Source of the DNA: Anisus vortex
Taxonomy: Eukaryota; Mollusca; Gastropoda; Planorbidae
Reading direction: 5' to 3'
Length of the DNA: 64,000 nt
Assembly: GCA_949126835.1 (NCBI GenBank)
Contig: OX421500.1
Coordinates: 23,919,731-23,983,730, forward strand
Under the pieces are notes generated by a model that had not been told where the DNA came from, searched no databases, and saw nothing but the letters and a program-made list of their open reading frames with translations. The position numbers were made by a program, and so were the translations under genes. Positions 13,001-25,302 of this stretch are shown here, one piece after another (position 1 is the first letter of the stretch; each line of letters opens with the position of its first letter).

Positions 13001-14548
13001 ACTATATTCAAACTATACTCAAAGTATATTTCAACTATATTTAAATATATTTAAACTATATTTCAACTATATTTAACTATACTCAAACTATATTTCGACT
13101 ATATACAAACTATATTTCACTTATATTTAACTATGTTTGGAGCATATGAGGAATATTTAACTATATTCAAACTATCTTCAAACTATATTTCAACTATATT
13201 TAACTATATTCAAACTATATTTCAACTATTTTCAAAGAATACTTAAACTATATTTCATTTTTATTTAACTATATTCAACTATATTTAAAACTATATTTAA
13301 CTATATTCAAACTATTTTTTTAATTATATTTAACTATATTTAAACTATATTTCAACTATATCTAAATATATTCAAACTATATTGCAACCATATGTAACTA
13401 TATTTAAACTATATTTCAACTATATTCAACTATATTCAAACTATATTTCAACTATATTTAAATATATTGAAACTATATTTAACTATATTTAAAGTATATT
13501 TCAAATATATTCATACTATATTCAGACTCTATTTTAACTATATTTAAATTATATTTCAACTATATTCAAACTATATTCAAACTGTAGTTCGACTATATTC
13601 AAACTATTTTTCAATTATATTTAACTATATTCAAAAAATATTTCAACTAAATACAAAATATATTTCAACTATATTTAACTATACTCAAACTATATTTCGA
13701 CTATATTCAAACTATATTTTACTTATATGTAACTATGTTTTGAGCATATGAGGAAAATTTAACTATATTTAAACTATATTCAAACTATATTTTGACTGGA
13801 TTAAAACTATATTTCAACTATGTTTAACTATATTCAATCTATATTTTAACTATATTTAAGTATATTCAAACTATATTTCGACCATATTTAAATATATTTA
13901 AACTATATTTCGACTATATATTTAAACTATATTTAATTATAACCAAACAATATTTCAACTGTATTTAACTATATTCAAACTATATTTTAACTATATTTCA
14001 CTATATTCAAACTATATAACTATATTCAAACTATATTCAAACAATATTTCAACTATATTCAAACTATATTTAAACTATATTTAACTATATTTAAACTCTA
14101 TTTTAACTATATTCAACTATATTCAAACTATATTTCGACTATATTTAACTATATTTTAACTATATTTCGACTATATTTAAACTATATTTTACAATATCCA
14201 AATTAGATTTCAACTATATTTAAATATATTCAAACTATACTATAACTATATTCAAACTATATTTTAACAATATTTAACAATATTCAAACTATATTTCGAC
14301 TATATTCAAATTATAAAATATTTTAACTATATTTAACTATATTCTAACTTTATTTAAACTATATTCAAACTATATTCAAATTATATTTCGACTATATTCA
14401 AACTATATTTCAACTATATTTAACTATATTCAAAATATATTTAAACTATATTTAACTATATTCAAACTATATTTTGACTATATTGAAACTATATTCAGAA
14501 CTATACAACTATATTCAAACTATATTCAAACAATATTTTAACTATATA
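7066..14548 (+). repeat. AT-rich 11-bp satellite, block 2
   Basis: About 7.5 kb of the 11-bp monomer array, in one orientation. Variants alternate between TTCAAAC, TTTCAAC, TTTCGAC and TTTAAC. A conserved box resembling ATGTTTTGAGCATATGAGG or ATGTCTTGGGCATATAAGG recurs at about 7388, 7597, 7877, 8156, 8665, 8946, 10235, 11019, 11278, 11665, 13135 and 13737. Frames read through parts of it (repeating NYIQTIFKLYS) are by-products of the 33-bp (3 x 11) cycle. Confidence 0.95.
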
Positions 14549-14821
14549 AGTAAAAGTAAAGTACCCTTCGGACCAAAGTGATCATAGGGCCGGTGAAGCA
14601 GCGTTCACCAGTTTCTGTGGCCACGGCATACTAGGGGATGTGGGGCCAGCACAATGCCCAGCCGCCTTTACTTTACCCCAACTAATGTCAGGTACCCATC
14701 AGAGCTGGGTAGACTCAGGGACACCCTCAAGTCCTGGGAAAAAATCCCGGCTTCACCAGGATTTGAACCCAGGACCCTCGGATCGCCAGTCGAACGCGCT
14801 GCCGCTCGGCTACCGTGCCCC
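14549..14821 (-). mobile_element. tRNA-derived SINE
   Basis: 273 bp on the minus strand. It begins GGGGCACGGTAGCCGAGCGG, has a pol III A box (TAGCCGAGCGG, complement of 14802-14812) and a B box (GGTTCAAATCC, complement of 14759-14769), then a roughly 190-bp body ending GTACTTTACTTTTACT. It is flanked by a 16-bp direct repeat ATATTTTAACTATATA (14533-14548 and 14822-14837), as expected for LINE-mediated insertion. The corresponding satellite copy near 19660-19690 lacks the insert. GC content contrasts sharply with the array. Confidence 0.88.
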
Positions 14822-14942
14822 ATATTTTAACTATATACCAACTTTATTTCATCTATCTTTAACTATATTCAAACTATATTTCAACTAGATTTAACTATAT
14901 TCAAACTATATTTCGACTATATTTAACTTTATTTAACAATAT
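14822..14942 (+). repeat. AT-rich satellite between SINE and solo LTR
   Basis: About 120 bp of the 11-bp array between two insertions. It matches the satellite copy near 19670-19780 in order of variants. Confidence 0.9.
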
Positions 14943-15222
14943 TGTTACGAACCTTGCCCTCTTTACCCCAGTTATCCCTTATAGCTGACCTCTACGTTCA
15001 TTGGTGGAGGCCAGTGACTGGCTAATGTGTAAATGTGTCACGAGTGGACACGGGTGTGTTAGTTTACCTTTGAGGTCGTCGTGCTGTGCAGTTGTGTCCC
15101 AGTTGTTTTTGTACTTGTTTTTACTGAATTAAAGAGTTTTTGTTCATTGAAAAGCTATGTGTTTGACTTGAGACTCCATAAGAAGTAATCTACTAACCAT
15201 ACCCCTAGATCAAGCCGTTACA
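14943..15222. mobile_element. Solo LTR
   Basis: 280 bp starting TGTTACGAACC and ending AAGCCGTTACA, with TG...CA ends and a 4-bp target duplication ATAT on both sides (14939-14942, 15223-15226). The paralogous satellite stretch near 19770-19800 is uninterrupted. No internal element sequence remains, so it is best explained by LTR-LTR recombination. The first nine bases match the outer end of the left element's LTR (TGTTACGAA), but the body is not obviously the same family. Strand is not determined. Confidence 0.85.
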
Positions 15223-18200
15223 ATATTCAAACTATGTTTCAACTATATTTAAACTTTATTCAAAACTCTATAACTATATTCAAACTATATTCAAACAATA
15301 TTTAAACTATATACAAACTATATTTCAACTGTATTTTACTATACTCAAATTATTTTTCGACTATATTCATAAATATTTTAACTATATTTAACAATGTCTG
15401 GAGCATATGTGGAATATTTAACTATATTCAAACTATATTCAAACTTTATTTCAACTATATTTAACTATATTCAAACTATATTCAAACTATATTTCAACTA
15501 TATTTTATGTATATTTTAACATAATTTAACTATATTTAAACTATATTTCAACTATATCTAACTATATTCAAATTATATTGCAACTATATTTTAATATATT
15601 CAAACTATATTTAAACTATATTTAACTATATTCAAACTATATTTAAACTATATTTAACTATTTTGAAACTATATTTCAACTATATTCAAACTATATTTAA
15701 AACTATACAACTATATTAAAACTATATTCAAACAATATTTTAACTATATACAAAGTATACTTCAACTATATTTAACTATATTCAAAATATATTTCAACTA
15801 TATTCAAGCTATATTTAAAACTATAAAACTATATTCAAACTATATTCAAAAAAATATATCAACTGTATACAAACTATTATTTAACTATATTTAACTATAC
15901 TAAAACTATATTTCGACTATATTCAAAATAAATTTCAACTATATTTAACTATTTCTTGAGCATATGAGGAATATTTAGCTATATTCAATCTATATTCAAA
16001 CTTTATTTCAACTAAATTTAACTATATTCAAACTATATTTAAACTATATTCAAACAATACTCAAACTATATTTTAACTATATTTAACTATTTTGAAACTA
16101 TATTCAAACTATATTCAGACTATATTTTAACTTTATTAAAAGTATATTTCAACTATATTCAAACTATATACAGACTCTATTTTAACTATATTTAAATTAT
16201 ATTTCAACTATAATTAGACTATATTCAAACAATATTTCAACTAAATACAAAATATATTTCAACTATATTTAACTATACTCAAACTATATTTCGACTATAT
16301 TCAAACTATATTTTACTTATATGTAACTATGTTTTGAGCATATGAGGAATATTTAACTATATTCAAACTATATTCAAACTATATTTTGACTATATTAAAA
16401 CTATATTTCAACTATGTTTAACTATATTCAATCTATATTTTAACTATATTTAAGTATATTCAAACTATATTTCGACCATATTTAAATATATTTAAACTAT
16501 ATTTCGACTATATATTTAAACTATATTTAATTATAATCAAACAATATTTCAACTGTATTTGTCTATATTCAAACTATATTTTAACTATATTTAACTATAT
16601 TCAAACTATATTTCAACTATATCTAAATATATTCAAACTATATTTCAACTATATTTAAACTATATTGAAACTATATTTAACTATATTCAAAGTATATTTC
16701 AACTATATTCATAATATATTCAGACTAAATTTTAACTATATTTAAATTATATTTCAACTATAATTAGACTATATTCAAACAATATTTCAACTAAATACAA
16801 AATATATTTCAACTTTATTTAACTATACTCAAACTATATTTCAACTATATTTAACTATATTCAAACTATATTTCAACTATATTTAAACTATATTGAAACT
16901 ATATTTAACTATATTCAAAGTATATTTCAACTATATTCATAATATATTCAGACTAAATTTTAACTATATTTAAATTATATTTCAACTATAATTAGACTAT
17001 ATTCAAACAATATTTCAACTAAATACAAAATATATTTCAACTGTATTTAACTATACTCAAACTATATTTCGACTATATTCAAACTATATTTTTCTTATAT
17101 GTAACTATGTTTTGAGCATATGAGGAATATCTAACTATATTCAAACTATATTCAAACTATATTTTAAATATATTAAAACTATATTTCAACTATGTTTAAC
17201 TATATTCAATCTATATTTTAACTATATTTAAGTATATTCAAACTATATTTCGACCATATTTAAATATATTTAAACTATATTTCGACTATATATTTAAACT
17301 ATATTTAATTATAATCAAACAATATTTCAACTGTATTTAACTATATTCAAACTATATTTTAACTATATTTAACTATATTCAAACTATATTTCAACTATAT
17401 CTAAATATATTCAAACTATATTGCAACCATATTTAACTATATTCAAACTATATTTCAACTATATTTAACTATATTCAAACTATATTTCAACTATATTTAA
17501 ACTATATTGAAACTATATTTAACTATATTCAAAGTATATTTCAACTATATTCATAATATATTCAGACTCTATTTTAACTATATTTAAATTATATTTCAAC
17601 TATAATTAGACTATATTCAAACAATATTTCAACTAAATACAAAATATATTTCAACTATATTTAACGATACTCAAACTATATTTCGACATTATTCAAACTA
17701 TATTTTACTTATATGTAACTATGTTTTGAGCATATGAGAAATATTTAACTATATTCAAACTATATTCAAACTATATTTTGAATATATTAAAACTATATTT
17801 CAACTATGTTTAACTATATTCAATCTATATTTTAACTATATTTAAGTATATTTAAGCTATATTTCGACCATATTTAAATATATTTAAACTATATTTCGAC
17901 TATATATTTAAACTATATTTAATTATAATCAAACAATATTTCAACTGTATTTAACTATATTCAAACTATATTTTAACTATATTTAACTATATTCAAACTA
18001 TATTTCAACTATATCTAAATATATTCAAACTATATTGCAACCATATTTAACTATATTCAAACTATATTTCAACTATATTTAACTATATTCAAACTATATT
18101 TCAACTATATTTAAACTATATTGAAACTATATTTAACTATATTCAAAGTATATTTCAACTATATTCATAATATATTCAGACTCTATTTTAACTATATTTA

Positions 18201-20323
18201 AATTATATTTCAACTATAATTAGACTATATTCAAACAATATTTCAACTAAATACAAAATATATTTCAACTATATTTAACGATACTCAAACTATATTTCGA
18301 CATTATTCAAACTATATTTTACTTATATGTAACTATGTTTTGAGCATATGAGAAATATTTAACTATATTCAAACTATATTCAAACTATATTTTGAATATA
18401 TTAAAACTATATTTCAACTATGTTTAACTATATTCAATCTATATTTTAACTATATTTAAGTATATTTAAGCTATATTTCGACCATATTTAAATATATTTA
18501 AACTATATTGCAACCATATTTAACTATATTCAAACTATATTTCAACTATATTTAACTATATTCAAACTATATTTCAACTATATTTAAATATATTGAAACT
18601 ATATTTAACTATATACAAAGTATATTTCAACTATATTCATACTATATTCAGACTCTATTTTAACTATATTTAAATTATATTTCAACTATAATTAGACTAT
18701 ATTCAAACAATATTTCAACTAAATACAAAATATATTTCAACCATATTTAACTATACTCAAACTATATTTCGAATATATTCAAACTATATTTTACTTATAT
18801 GTAACTATGTTTTGAGCATATGAGGAATATTTAACTATATTCAAACTATATTCAAACTATATTTTGACTATTTTAAAACTATATTTCAACTATGTTTAAC
18901 TATATTTAATCTATATTTTAACTATATTTAAGTATATTCAAACTATATTTCGACCATATTTAAATATATTTAAACTATATTTCGACTATATATTTAAACT
19001 ATATTTAATTATAATCAAACAATATTTCAACTGTATTTAACTATATTCAAACTATATTTTAACTATATTTCACTATATTCAAACTATATAACTATATTCA
19101 AACTATATTCAAACAATATTTCAACTATATACAAACTATATTTCAACTATTTTTAACTATACTCAAACTATATTTCGACTATATTCAAACTATATTTAAA
19201 CTATATTTAACTATATTTAAACTATATTTTAACTATATTCAACTATATTCAAACTATATTTCGACTATATTTAACTATATTTAAACTATATTTCGACTAT
19301 ATTTAAACTATATTTTACAATATCCAAATTAGATTTCAACTATATTTAAATATATTCAAACTATACTTTAACTATATTCAAACTATATTTTAACAATATT
19401 TAACAATATTCAAACTATATTTCGACTATATTCAAATTATAAAATATTTTAACTATATTTTACTATATTCTAACTTTATTTAGACTATATTCAAACTATA
19501 TTCAAACTATATTTCGACTATATTCAAACTATATTTCAACTATATTTAACTATATTCAAAATATATTTAAACTATATTTAACTATATTCAAACTATATTT
19601 TGACTATATTGAAACTATATTCAGAACTATACAACTATATTCAAACTATATTCAAACAATATTTCAACTATATACCAACTTTATTTCATCTATATTTAAC
19701 TATATTCAAACTATATTTCAACTAGATTTAACTATATTCAAACTATATTTCGACTATATTTAACTTTTTTAAACAATATTCAAACTATGTTTCAACTATA
19801 TTTAAACTTTATTCAAAACTCTATAACTATATTCAAACTATATTCAAACAATATTTAAACTATATACAAACTATATTTCAACTGTATTTTACTATACTCA
19901 AATTATTTTTCGACTATATTCATACTATATTTTAACTATATTTAACAATGTCTGGAGCATATGTGGAATATTTAACTATATTCAAACTATATTCAAACTT
20001 TATTTCAACTATATTTAACTATATTCAAACTATATTCAAACTATATTTCAACTATATTTTATGTATATTTTAACATAATTTAACTATATTTAAACTATAT
20101 TTCAACTATATCTAGCTATATTCAAATTATTTTGCAACTATATTGAAATATATTCAAACTATATTTAAACTATATTCAAACTATATTTAAACTATATTTA
20201 ACTATTTTGAAACTATATTTCAACTATATTCAAACTATATTTAAAACTATACAACTATATTAAAACTATATTTAAACAATATTTTAACTATATACAAAGT
20301 ATACTTCAACTATATTTAACTAT
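15223..20323 (+). repeat. AT-rich 11-bp satellite, block 3, with 614-bp higher-order duplication
   Basis: About 5.1 kb of array. Two adjacent units start with the box at 17721 and 18335 (spacing 614 bp) and share private variants such as AACGATACTC, CGACATTATTC and GAGAAATATTT, so they are a recent tandem copy. The stretch 19.3-20.3 kb matches 14.2-15.9 kb in variant order but lacks the SINE and the solo LTR. Confidence 0.95.
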
Positions 20324-20999
20324 TGTCATGTATATTGTTTTTCCAAGAATTGGAACACGCAATGTTTATTCCCCTCTCTCTCTCTTTTCTTACTACACAC
20401 AATATTAGGACGTTTAGTAGGAAAACAAAAGGTTCTAGGTAATGTTGGTATTCTGTGTTGATCTCAAATTCTCAGAGTCTGGGAACGACTCATTATTTAA
20501 TAGGGGAAGTTCCTATCGTTTTTGTTATGAGTTTTGTAATGATACCATGATTTTCACCCCTACTGGTAATGGGTCTATCCCTTGCACCACTCGGACAGCA
20601 TTTAATGATTTGTTTTGTCTGAAAGACAGAGAGTTTCAAAATATGTTCCTTTGAGAACGTTTGTGTTTGCACTATTTTATTCTAACTGTACATAATAGAT
20701 ATATTGTATATATTGAACATACCACCTGAAATAAACTATCAACAACAGTTACACTGAAGCTTCTTTGTCAAGTTACTATCCTATTGTGTTGTATACATTA
20801 CTATAAGATTTATCTACTACCATAATTTACAAGAAAGGAAATGTTGGAATACAAATACTGAATTTGTGCCCAGGACTATAAGAAGAGTTCGTGTAATACT
20901 GAAACATAAATACTAATAATTAAAGTCTCCCCTAGGACTAACGAGAATTATCAGCAAGATCTACACAGCTCTGGCCACAAGGGGATTGTGGACGTAACA
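20324..20999 (+). repeat. 5' LTR
   Basis: 676 bp, begins TGTCATGTATATTG and ends GTGGACGTAACA. It contains a polyadenylation-type AATAAA at 20730-20735 downstream of a TATA-like AT-rich stretch. A 70-codon frame inside is not considered coding. Confidence 0.95.
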
Positions 21000-21419
21000 A
21001 AATTTGGGGGCTCGTCCGGGATATTTGAGTTCTACTTTTCCTGACCTAGGATTAACAAAATTTAGTGGTCTCGATCGGTATATTGGAGTTCTACTTTTCC
21101 TGATCTAGGATTGGAAAAAAGTTTGTTGATCTCGTCTGGAAAATTTGAGTTATATTTTTCCTGACCTATAAATATTTTGTGACATTAGTAGTACTGAGAG
21201 CGGCATATTTGTGTTTCGTTTTCTAGGACTGTGAAACTATTCTTTTTAAAAAAGAGGAGAGAACTGGTTTGCGTATTTATGCCTGGGGAAGTGTGAAGAT
21301 TCCACGAAGTGTGTAATAATATATTGTGCAAATTTCTGGACAAATCGTAAGTTGGAACTTTATATTTTATTATACAATATATACTACTCTACTATCACAA
21401 ATATTTCGAACGCTATACT
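21000..21419 (+). promoter_or_regulatory. Leader with triplicated primer-site segment
   Basis: About 420 bp between LTR and gag ATG. The first ~185 bp are three degenerate tandem copies of a 58-61-bp unit. Each has a primer-site-like segment followed by GAGTTCTACTTTTCCTGA or a variant. Primer-like positions begin at about 21005, 21063 and 21124; only the first is an intact tRNA-Pro complement. The remainder is AT-rich with no recognised signal. Confidence 0.75.
21005..21022 (+). promoter_or_regulatory. Primer binding site, tRNA-Pro type
   Basis: TGGGGGCTCGTCCGGGAT five bases after the 5' LTR, identical to the site of the left element and to the known tRNA-Pro primer site of gammaretroviruses. 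Confidence 0.92.
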
Positions 21420-24254
21420 ATGGCTTCGAATATATCAAGTGAGGAACTTAATGCCATGTCATTTGCTGAACTAAAAGAATTAGCTGAGTCCTTTGGGATT
21501 GAGGCAGGACAGGCAAGACCTAATCGTAATCGTTTGACCAAAGAAATTATGACATGTTTGAACGGGCAGAATGCCATGAACACTGGTAGTGTAGTTGAAG
21601 TGGGACAGAACGATATCAATGAAGGTTATGTAGCTCCCAGTGGGGGCGAGGTAATTGCCCACGGAGACGAGGTAAGAAATATGTCATCTAGATCATCAAA
21701 CAATGATGAAGATGAAGGGTTGAGTGAAAACCTAAAATTCCAATTAGCTATGAAGAGAATGGAATTGGAAAGAATTAGGATAGAAACTGAAAGGGAAAAT
21801 GAAAGAATTAGGATAGAAACTGAAAGGGAAAATGAAAGAATTAGGATTGAAAGCAGAGAAAGGATAGAGATGGCACGCATGAACAGACCTGACCATCGTA
21901 GGGACAGCAATGGTATGGATATTAGCGCAATGAAGCAACACTTGCCTATATTCAGAGAAGAAGATGTTCAAGATTTCTTTTTGCTTTTTGAGAGGATAGC
22001 TGTAGATTATCAGTTCCCTGATGATAAGATGGCTTTATTGTTAAGGTCAACTCTCAACAAAGGAAAAGCATTGGACGTAGTGTTGAGTTTAACACCCGAG
22101 GAAATAAATGACTATGAAGTAATCAAAGATAGGGTGCTAAAAAGTTATTCCCTGACACCAGAAAAATATAGAAAGCTATTTAGAGACAGAAAGAAGGCAT
22201 ATGATCAAACTCATGTAGACTTTTTAAGACAAAAGGAGAAAATGTTAGAACAGTGGCTAAGGTCACAGAATGTAAGTGAGTTTGATAAACTCAAGAACCT
22301 AATATTGTTTGAGGAATTCAATGATTGTATTCGAGTGGATATTAAAACCCACATCTCAGACCGAGGGGTTGAAGATGTGCATGAAGCTGCTAGATTGGCA
22401 GATAACTATGCCATAATTCACGCCATCATAAAGCCATATTATGCTGACAAACCCAAAGTGCACAAACCAGAGCCCAAGGAGGCTAGTAAACCAAAAGAGA
22501 CAAGTGAAAACAACAATAAGAACAGTGGCGTAAATAATAATAGTAACTTAGTTCATTTCAGGAAGCAGACAGATGTAAATAAAGCAAAGGTGGTATGTTT
22601 CAATTGCAAGAAAGAGGGCCACATGAAGAAAGATTGTTGGAGCCTTACCAAGAAGCAAGGTGCTATTCTACACTGTGCCAGAGTGCAGAAAGATAGCAAG
22701 CAGACAGAAGAAGTGTGCAACACAGGGTCAAGAAACTCAAAAGAAATGCGGCCGGCATCGCCCATAGTTGTGGAGTCGATGGTTTTTGAGAACAGTCTAT
22801 CTAAGGTAAAAGAGAATAGCTGTACTCAATCTATTATGCTTTCAGAATGCCGTGAGGAACAGATGGTTCCTGAAGTCCCGGAAGAGGACGACCTATCCGA
22901 TTTTCGACCCTTTGTCTACGAAGGGACAGTGTCGACAGAAGTCGATGTACTCAGCAAGAAGAAAATACAGATATTACGTGACACGGGTTCTGCTGTCAGC
23001 GTGATCCTGGAGGGCAGTGTGCCGTTAACGGATGCCACCAGTACCGGTGAGTCTGTTGTGCTGAGAGGTGCTAGTATGGAGGCTGTGGAAGCTCCACTGC
23101 ACAGAATAAAACTCGAGTCGGATATTTTTACAGGTAACATCGTAGTGGGAGTGTGGCGCGCACTACCCGTCAAAGGCGTTTCCATGATATTAGGAAATGA
23201 CATTATGGGCGGCAGAGTCACTGTCGAGCCCATGGTTAAAGTGTTGGAGACAAAGATGGCGGAGGACAAAAACCTACGTCCTGCCAATGAACGCCCAACA
23301 TGTGCACTGACAAGAGCAATGCATAAAAAGAAGTCGGTAAAGACTCCTGCTACGCCGTGTAGTGCAACGAAAGATGTGTTTGTCTGTTCTGAAGACACAC
23401 ATGCGAATGAAACAGTGATAACAGAAACACCTGACATCGATTTAAGTGCTACGTTCTTTGCTGAACTAACAACTGGTGATGCAACAGAGAACGATAACAT
23501 TTTGTCACCAAAGCAGAAATTGGTGAAAGAACAATTTAATGACGAAGTAATAATGCAACTCAGAATGAAAGCTGTTGATGAAATGACTGCAGATGCAATG
23601 GCGGAATGTTTCTACATGAAAGATGAAGTGTTGATGAGAAAGTCGAAACCGCTCAACTCAGGTACAAACGAGTGGGACAGTATTCACCAGATTGTAATAC
23701 CTAAGTGCTATCGTCAAGATATACTGCGTATGGCACATGATCTTCCTTTCGCTGGTCACATGGGAGTCCGAAAAACGCACCACCGTATCCTCCCTTACTT
23801 CTACTGGCCAGGACTGAGAAGAGATGTCGAACAATACTGCAAGACTTGCCACGTATGCCAAATGGTAGGACGTCCTAACCAACGAATTCCTGTCGCTCCA
23901 CTCCAGCCGATACCAGCGTTCGACGAACCATTCAGTCATATACTCATTGATTGCGTGGGCCCGTTGCCGAAAACAAAAGCCGGTTTTCAATACCTGCTCA
24001 CAGTCATGTGTTCATCCACTCGCTTCCCGGAAGCCATTCCGTTGCGGAACATAACAACAGTGAAGGTGGTAGACGCCCTGACAAATTTCTTCACACGTTA
24101 TGGCCTACCGAAGACAGTACAGTCCGACCAGGGGACTAACTTTACTTCGAACATTTTCAAACAAGTCATGGAACAATTAGGGATAAGCCATAGGCTATCA
24201 AGTGCCTATCATCCTGAGAGCCAGGAGCTCTGGAAAGGTTTCATCAGACATTAA
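21420..24254 (+). pseudogene. gag-protease-integrase frame, frameshifted in integrase
   Basis: 944 codons. N-terminal SAP-like helix (residues 10-45); charged coiled coil with an 11-residue unit (ERIRIETEREN) in three copies at 117-149; gag capsid-like region 165-335; zinc knuckle C393, C396, H401, C406; aspartic protease triad D521-T522-G523 with a C-terminal MILGND motif (589-594). About 150 residues later comes integrase: HHCC zinc domain (H773, H780, C807, C810) and catalytic D844 (ILIDCVGP) and D903 (SDQGTNF). After Q935 (24222-24224) one G appears to be missing, so the frame ends at 24254 with nine unrelated residues. The third catalytic residue, the Glu expected 36 positions after D903, is encoded in the next frame. 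No RT lies between protease and integrase. The start is the first ATG after the leader. Confidence 0.9.
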
Positions 24255-25270
24255 AATCGATGCTTAAAAAGTACTGTTATGAAAACGAGAAAGACTGGGA
24301 TAAGGGTGTGCCTTATGTACTGTTCGCTGCAAGGGAGGCCACTCAGGATTCCCTGGGGTTTAGCCCATTCGAACTTGTGTATGGACACTCAGTCAGAGGT
24401 CCGTTGAAACTTCTACATGAAACTTGGCTAACGGACAGTGAACCAATTGGACTTTTGTCATATGTAGATAAATTTAAAAATAGGCTTTATCATGCTTTTA
24501 ACCATGTGAAGATTCATTTTCCACAGATGCAGGAGCGTATGAGACAGAACTATGACCGTAAAGCTACAGCTAGAACTTTTGCACCAGGTGACAAAGTTCT
24601 TGTGTTTCTACCTTTGCAAAATCAGCCTTTAAGTGCAAAGTTTAGTGGACCCTATGAGATAGAGTCAAAGCTTGGCGAGGTCAATTATTTGATAAAGACT
24701 CCTGACCGGAGACAAAAACAGAGGGTATGCCATATTAATTTACTTAAGCCCTATGTTTCCAGGGAAAAGAGTAAACCACGGGAGGTCCCCATGATTTCAT
24801 TAGCTAGAGTCCCGACGGATTTATCTAGGATAGAATATAAGTTTGCAGAAAGTAAACTTAATAATACAGATGCCCTTAAGAGTTTAGATACAAGGCTAGA
24901 ACATCTTCCGGTAGAAGATAAGGAGAAGATTATTGAGCTGGTACATGAAAATAAGTCAATGTTTACAAATGTTCCCAGTAGGACACATGTAATAGAGCAC
25001 GATGTAGTGTTAACCAATAGTGCCAGGTCTATTAAACAGCATCCATTTGACCCCATCAGACCTGAGCATATTAAATTAGATGTAAAGAATATGTTAGAAG
25101 ATGACATAGGAGAAAAATGTGATAGCAAATGGTCTACACCCTGTGTGATGGTACCAAAAGCCGACCACACACTGCAGTTTTATAGAGACTTTGGGAAATT
25201 AAGTAATTTGACAGAGACCGACTGGTATCCCATTCCCCGTATCATCGACAAGATAGAGACAAGGTCATAG
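24225..25270 (+). pseudogene. Integrase C-terminus and N-terminal part of reverse transcriptase
   Basis: The frame downstream of the one-base deletion; an ATG occurs at 24260 but this is a continuation, not a separate gene. It carries the end of the integrase core (GFSPFELVYGHSVRGPLKLL), then a GPY/F-type C-terminal module (KFSGPYEIESKLGEVNYLI; HINLLKPY). About 60-100 residues later comes the start of an RT domain: KWSTPCVMVPKADHTLQFYRD and DWYPIPRIIDKIE, corresponding to the entry region before the first catalytic Asp of Ty3-type RT. It breaks off at about 25258, so the YXDD-bearing palm is absent. The RT start lies in the same frame and directly after integrase, which fixes the domain order as IN then RT. 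Confidence 0.88.
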
Positions 25271-25302
25271 CTGATACTCTATCTCGGGTACTACATGATT
25301 GA
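25261..25302 (+). pseudogene. Terminal remnant of RNase H
   Basis: In the frame shifted from the preceding one, KVIADTLSRVLHD and then a stop (25300-25302). ADTLSR resembles the conserved end of Ty3-type RNase H (...ADaLSR). The middle of RT and nearly all of RNase H have therefore been deleted between about 25258 and 25261. This puts the pol terminus after RT-RH, supporting the order gag-PR-IN-RT-RH. Confidence 0.75.

Noticed and set aside
14758..14821. Functional tRNA gene on the minus strand
   Set aside because: The A and B boxes belong to a SINE with long body and 16-bp target duplication; the acceptor stem is not paired as in a tRNA.
20442..20654. 70-codon frame in the LTR, and its 65-codon copy at 26662-26859
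   Set aside because: It lies wholly inside LTR sequence, is truncated in the second copy by a single substitution, and shows no recognised domain.
22916..23500. 194-codon minus-strand frame
   Set aside because: It is antisense to the protease-integrase linker of the LTR element and has no domain of its own.
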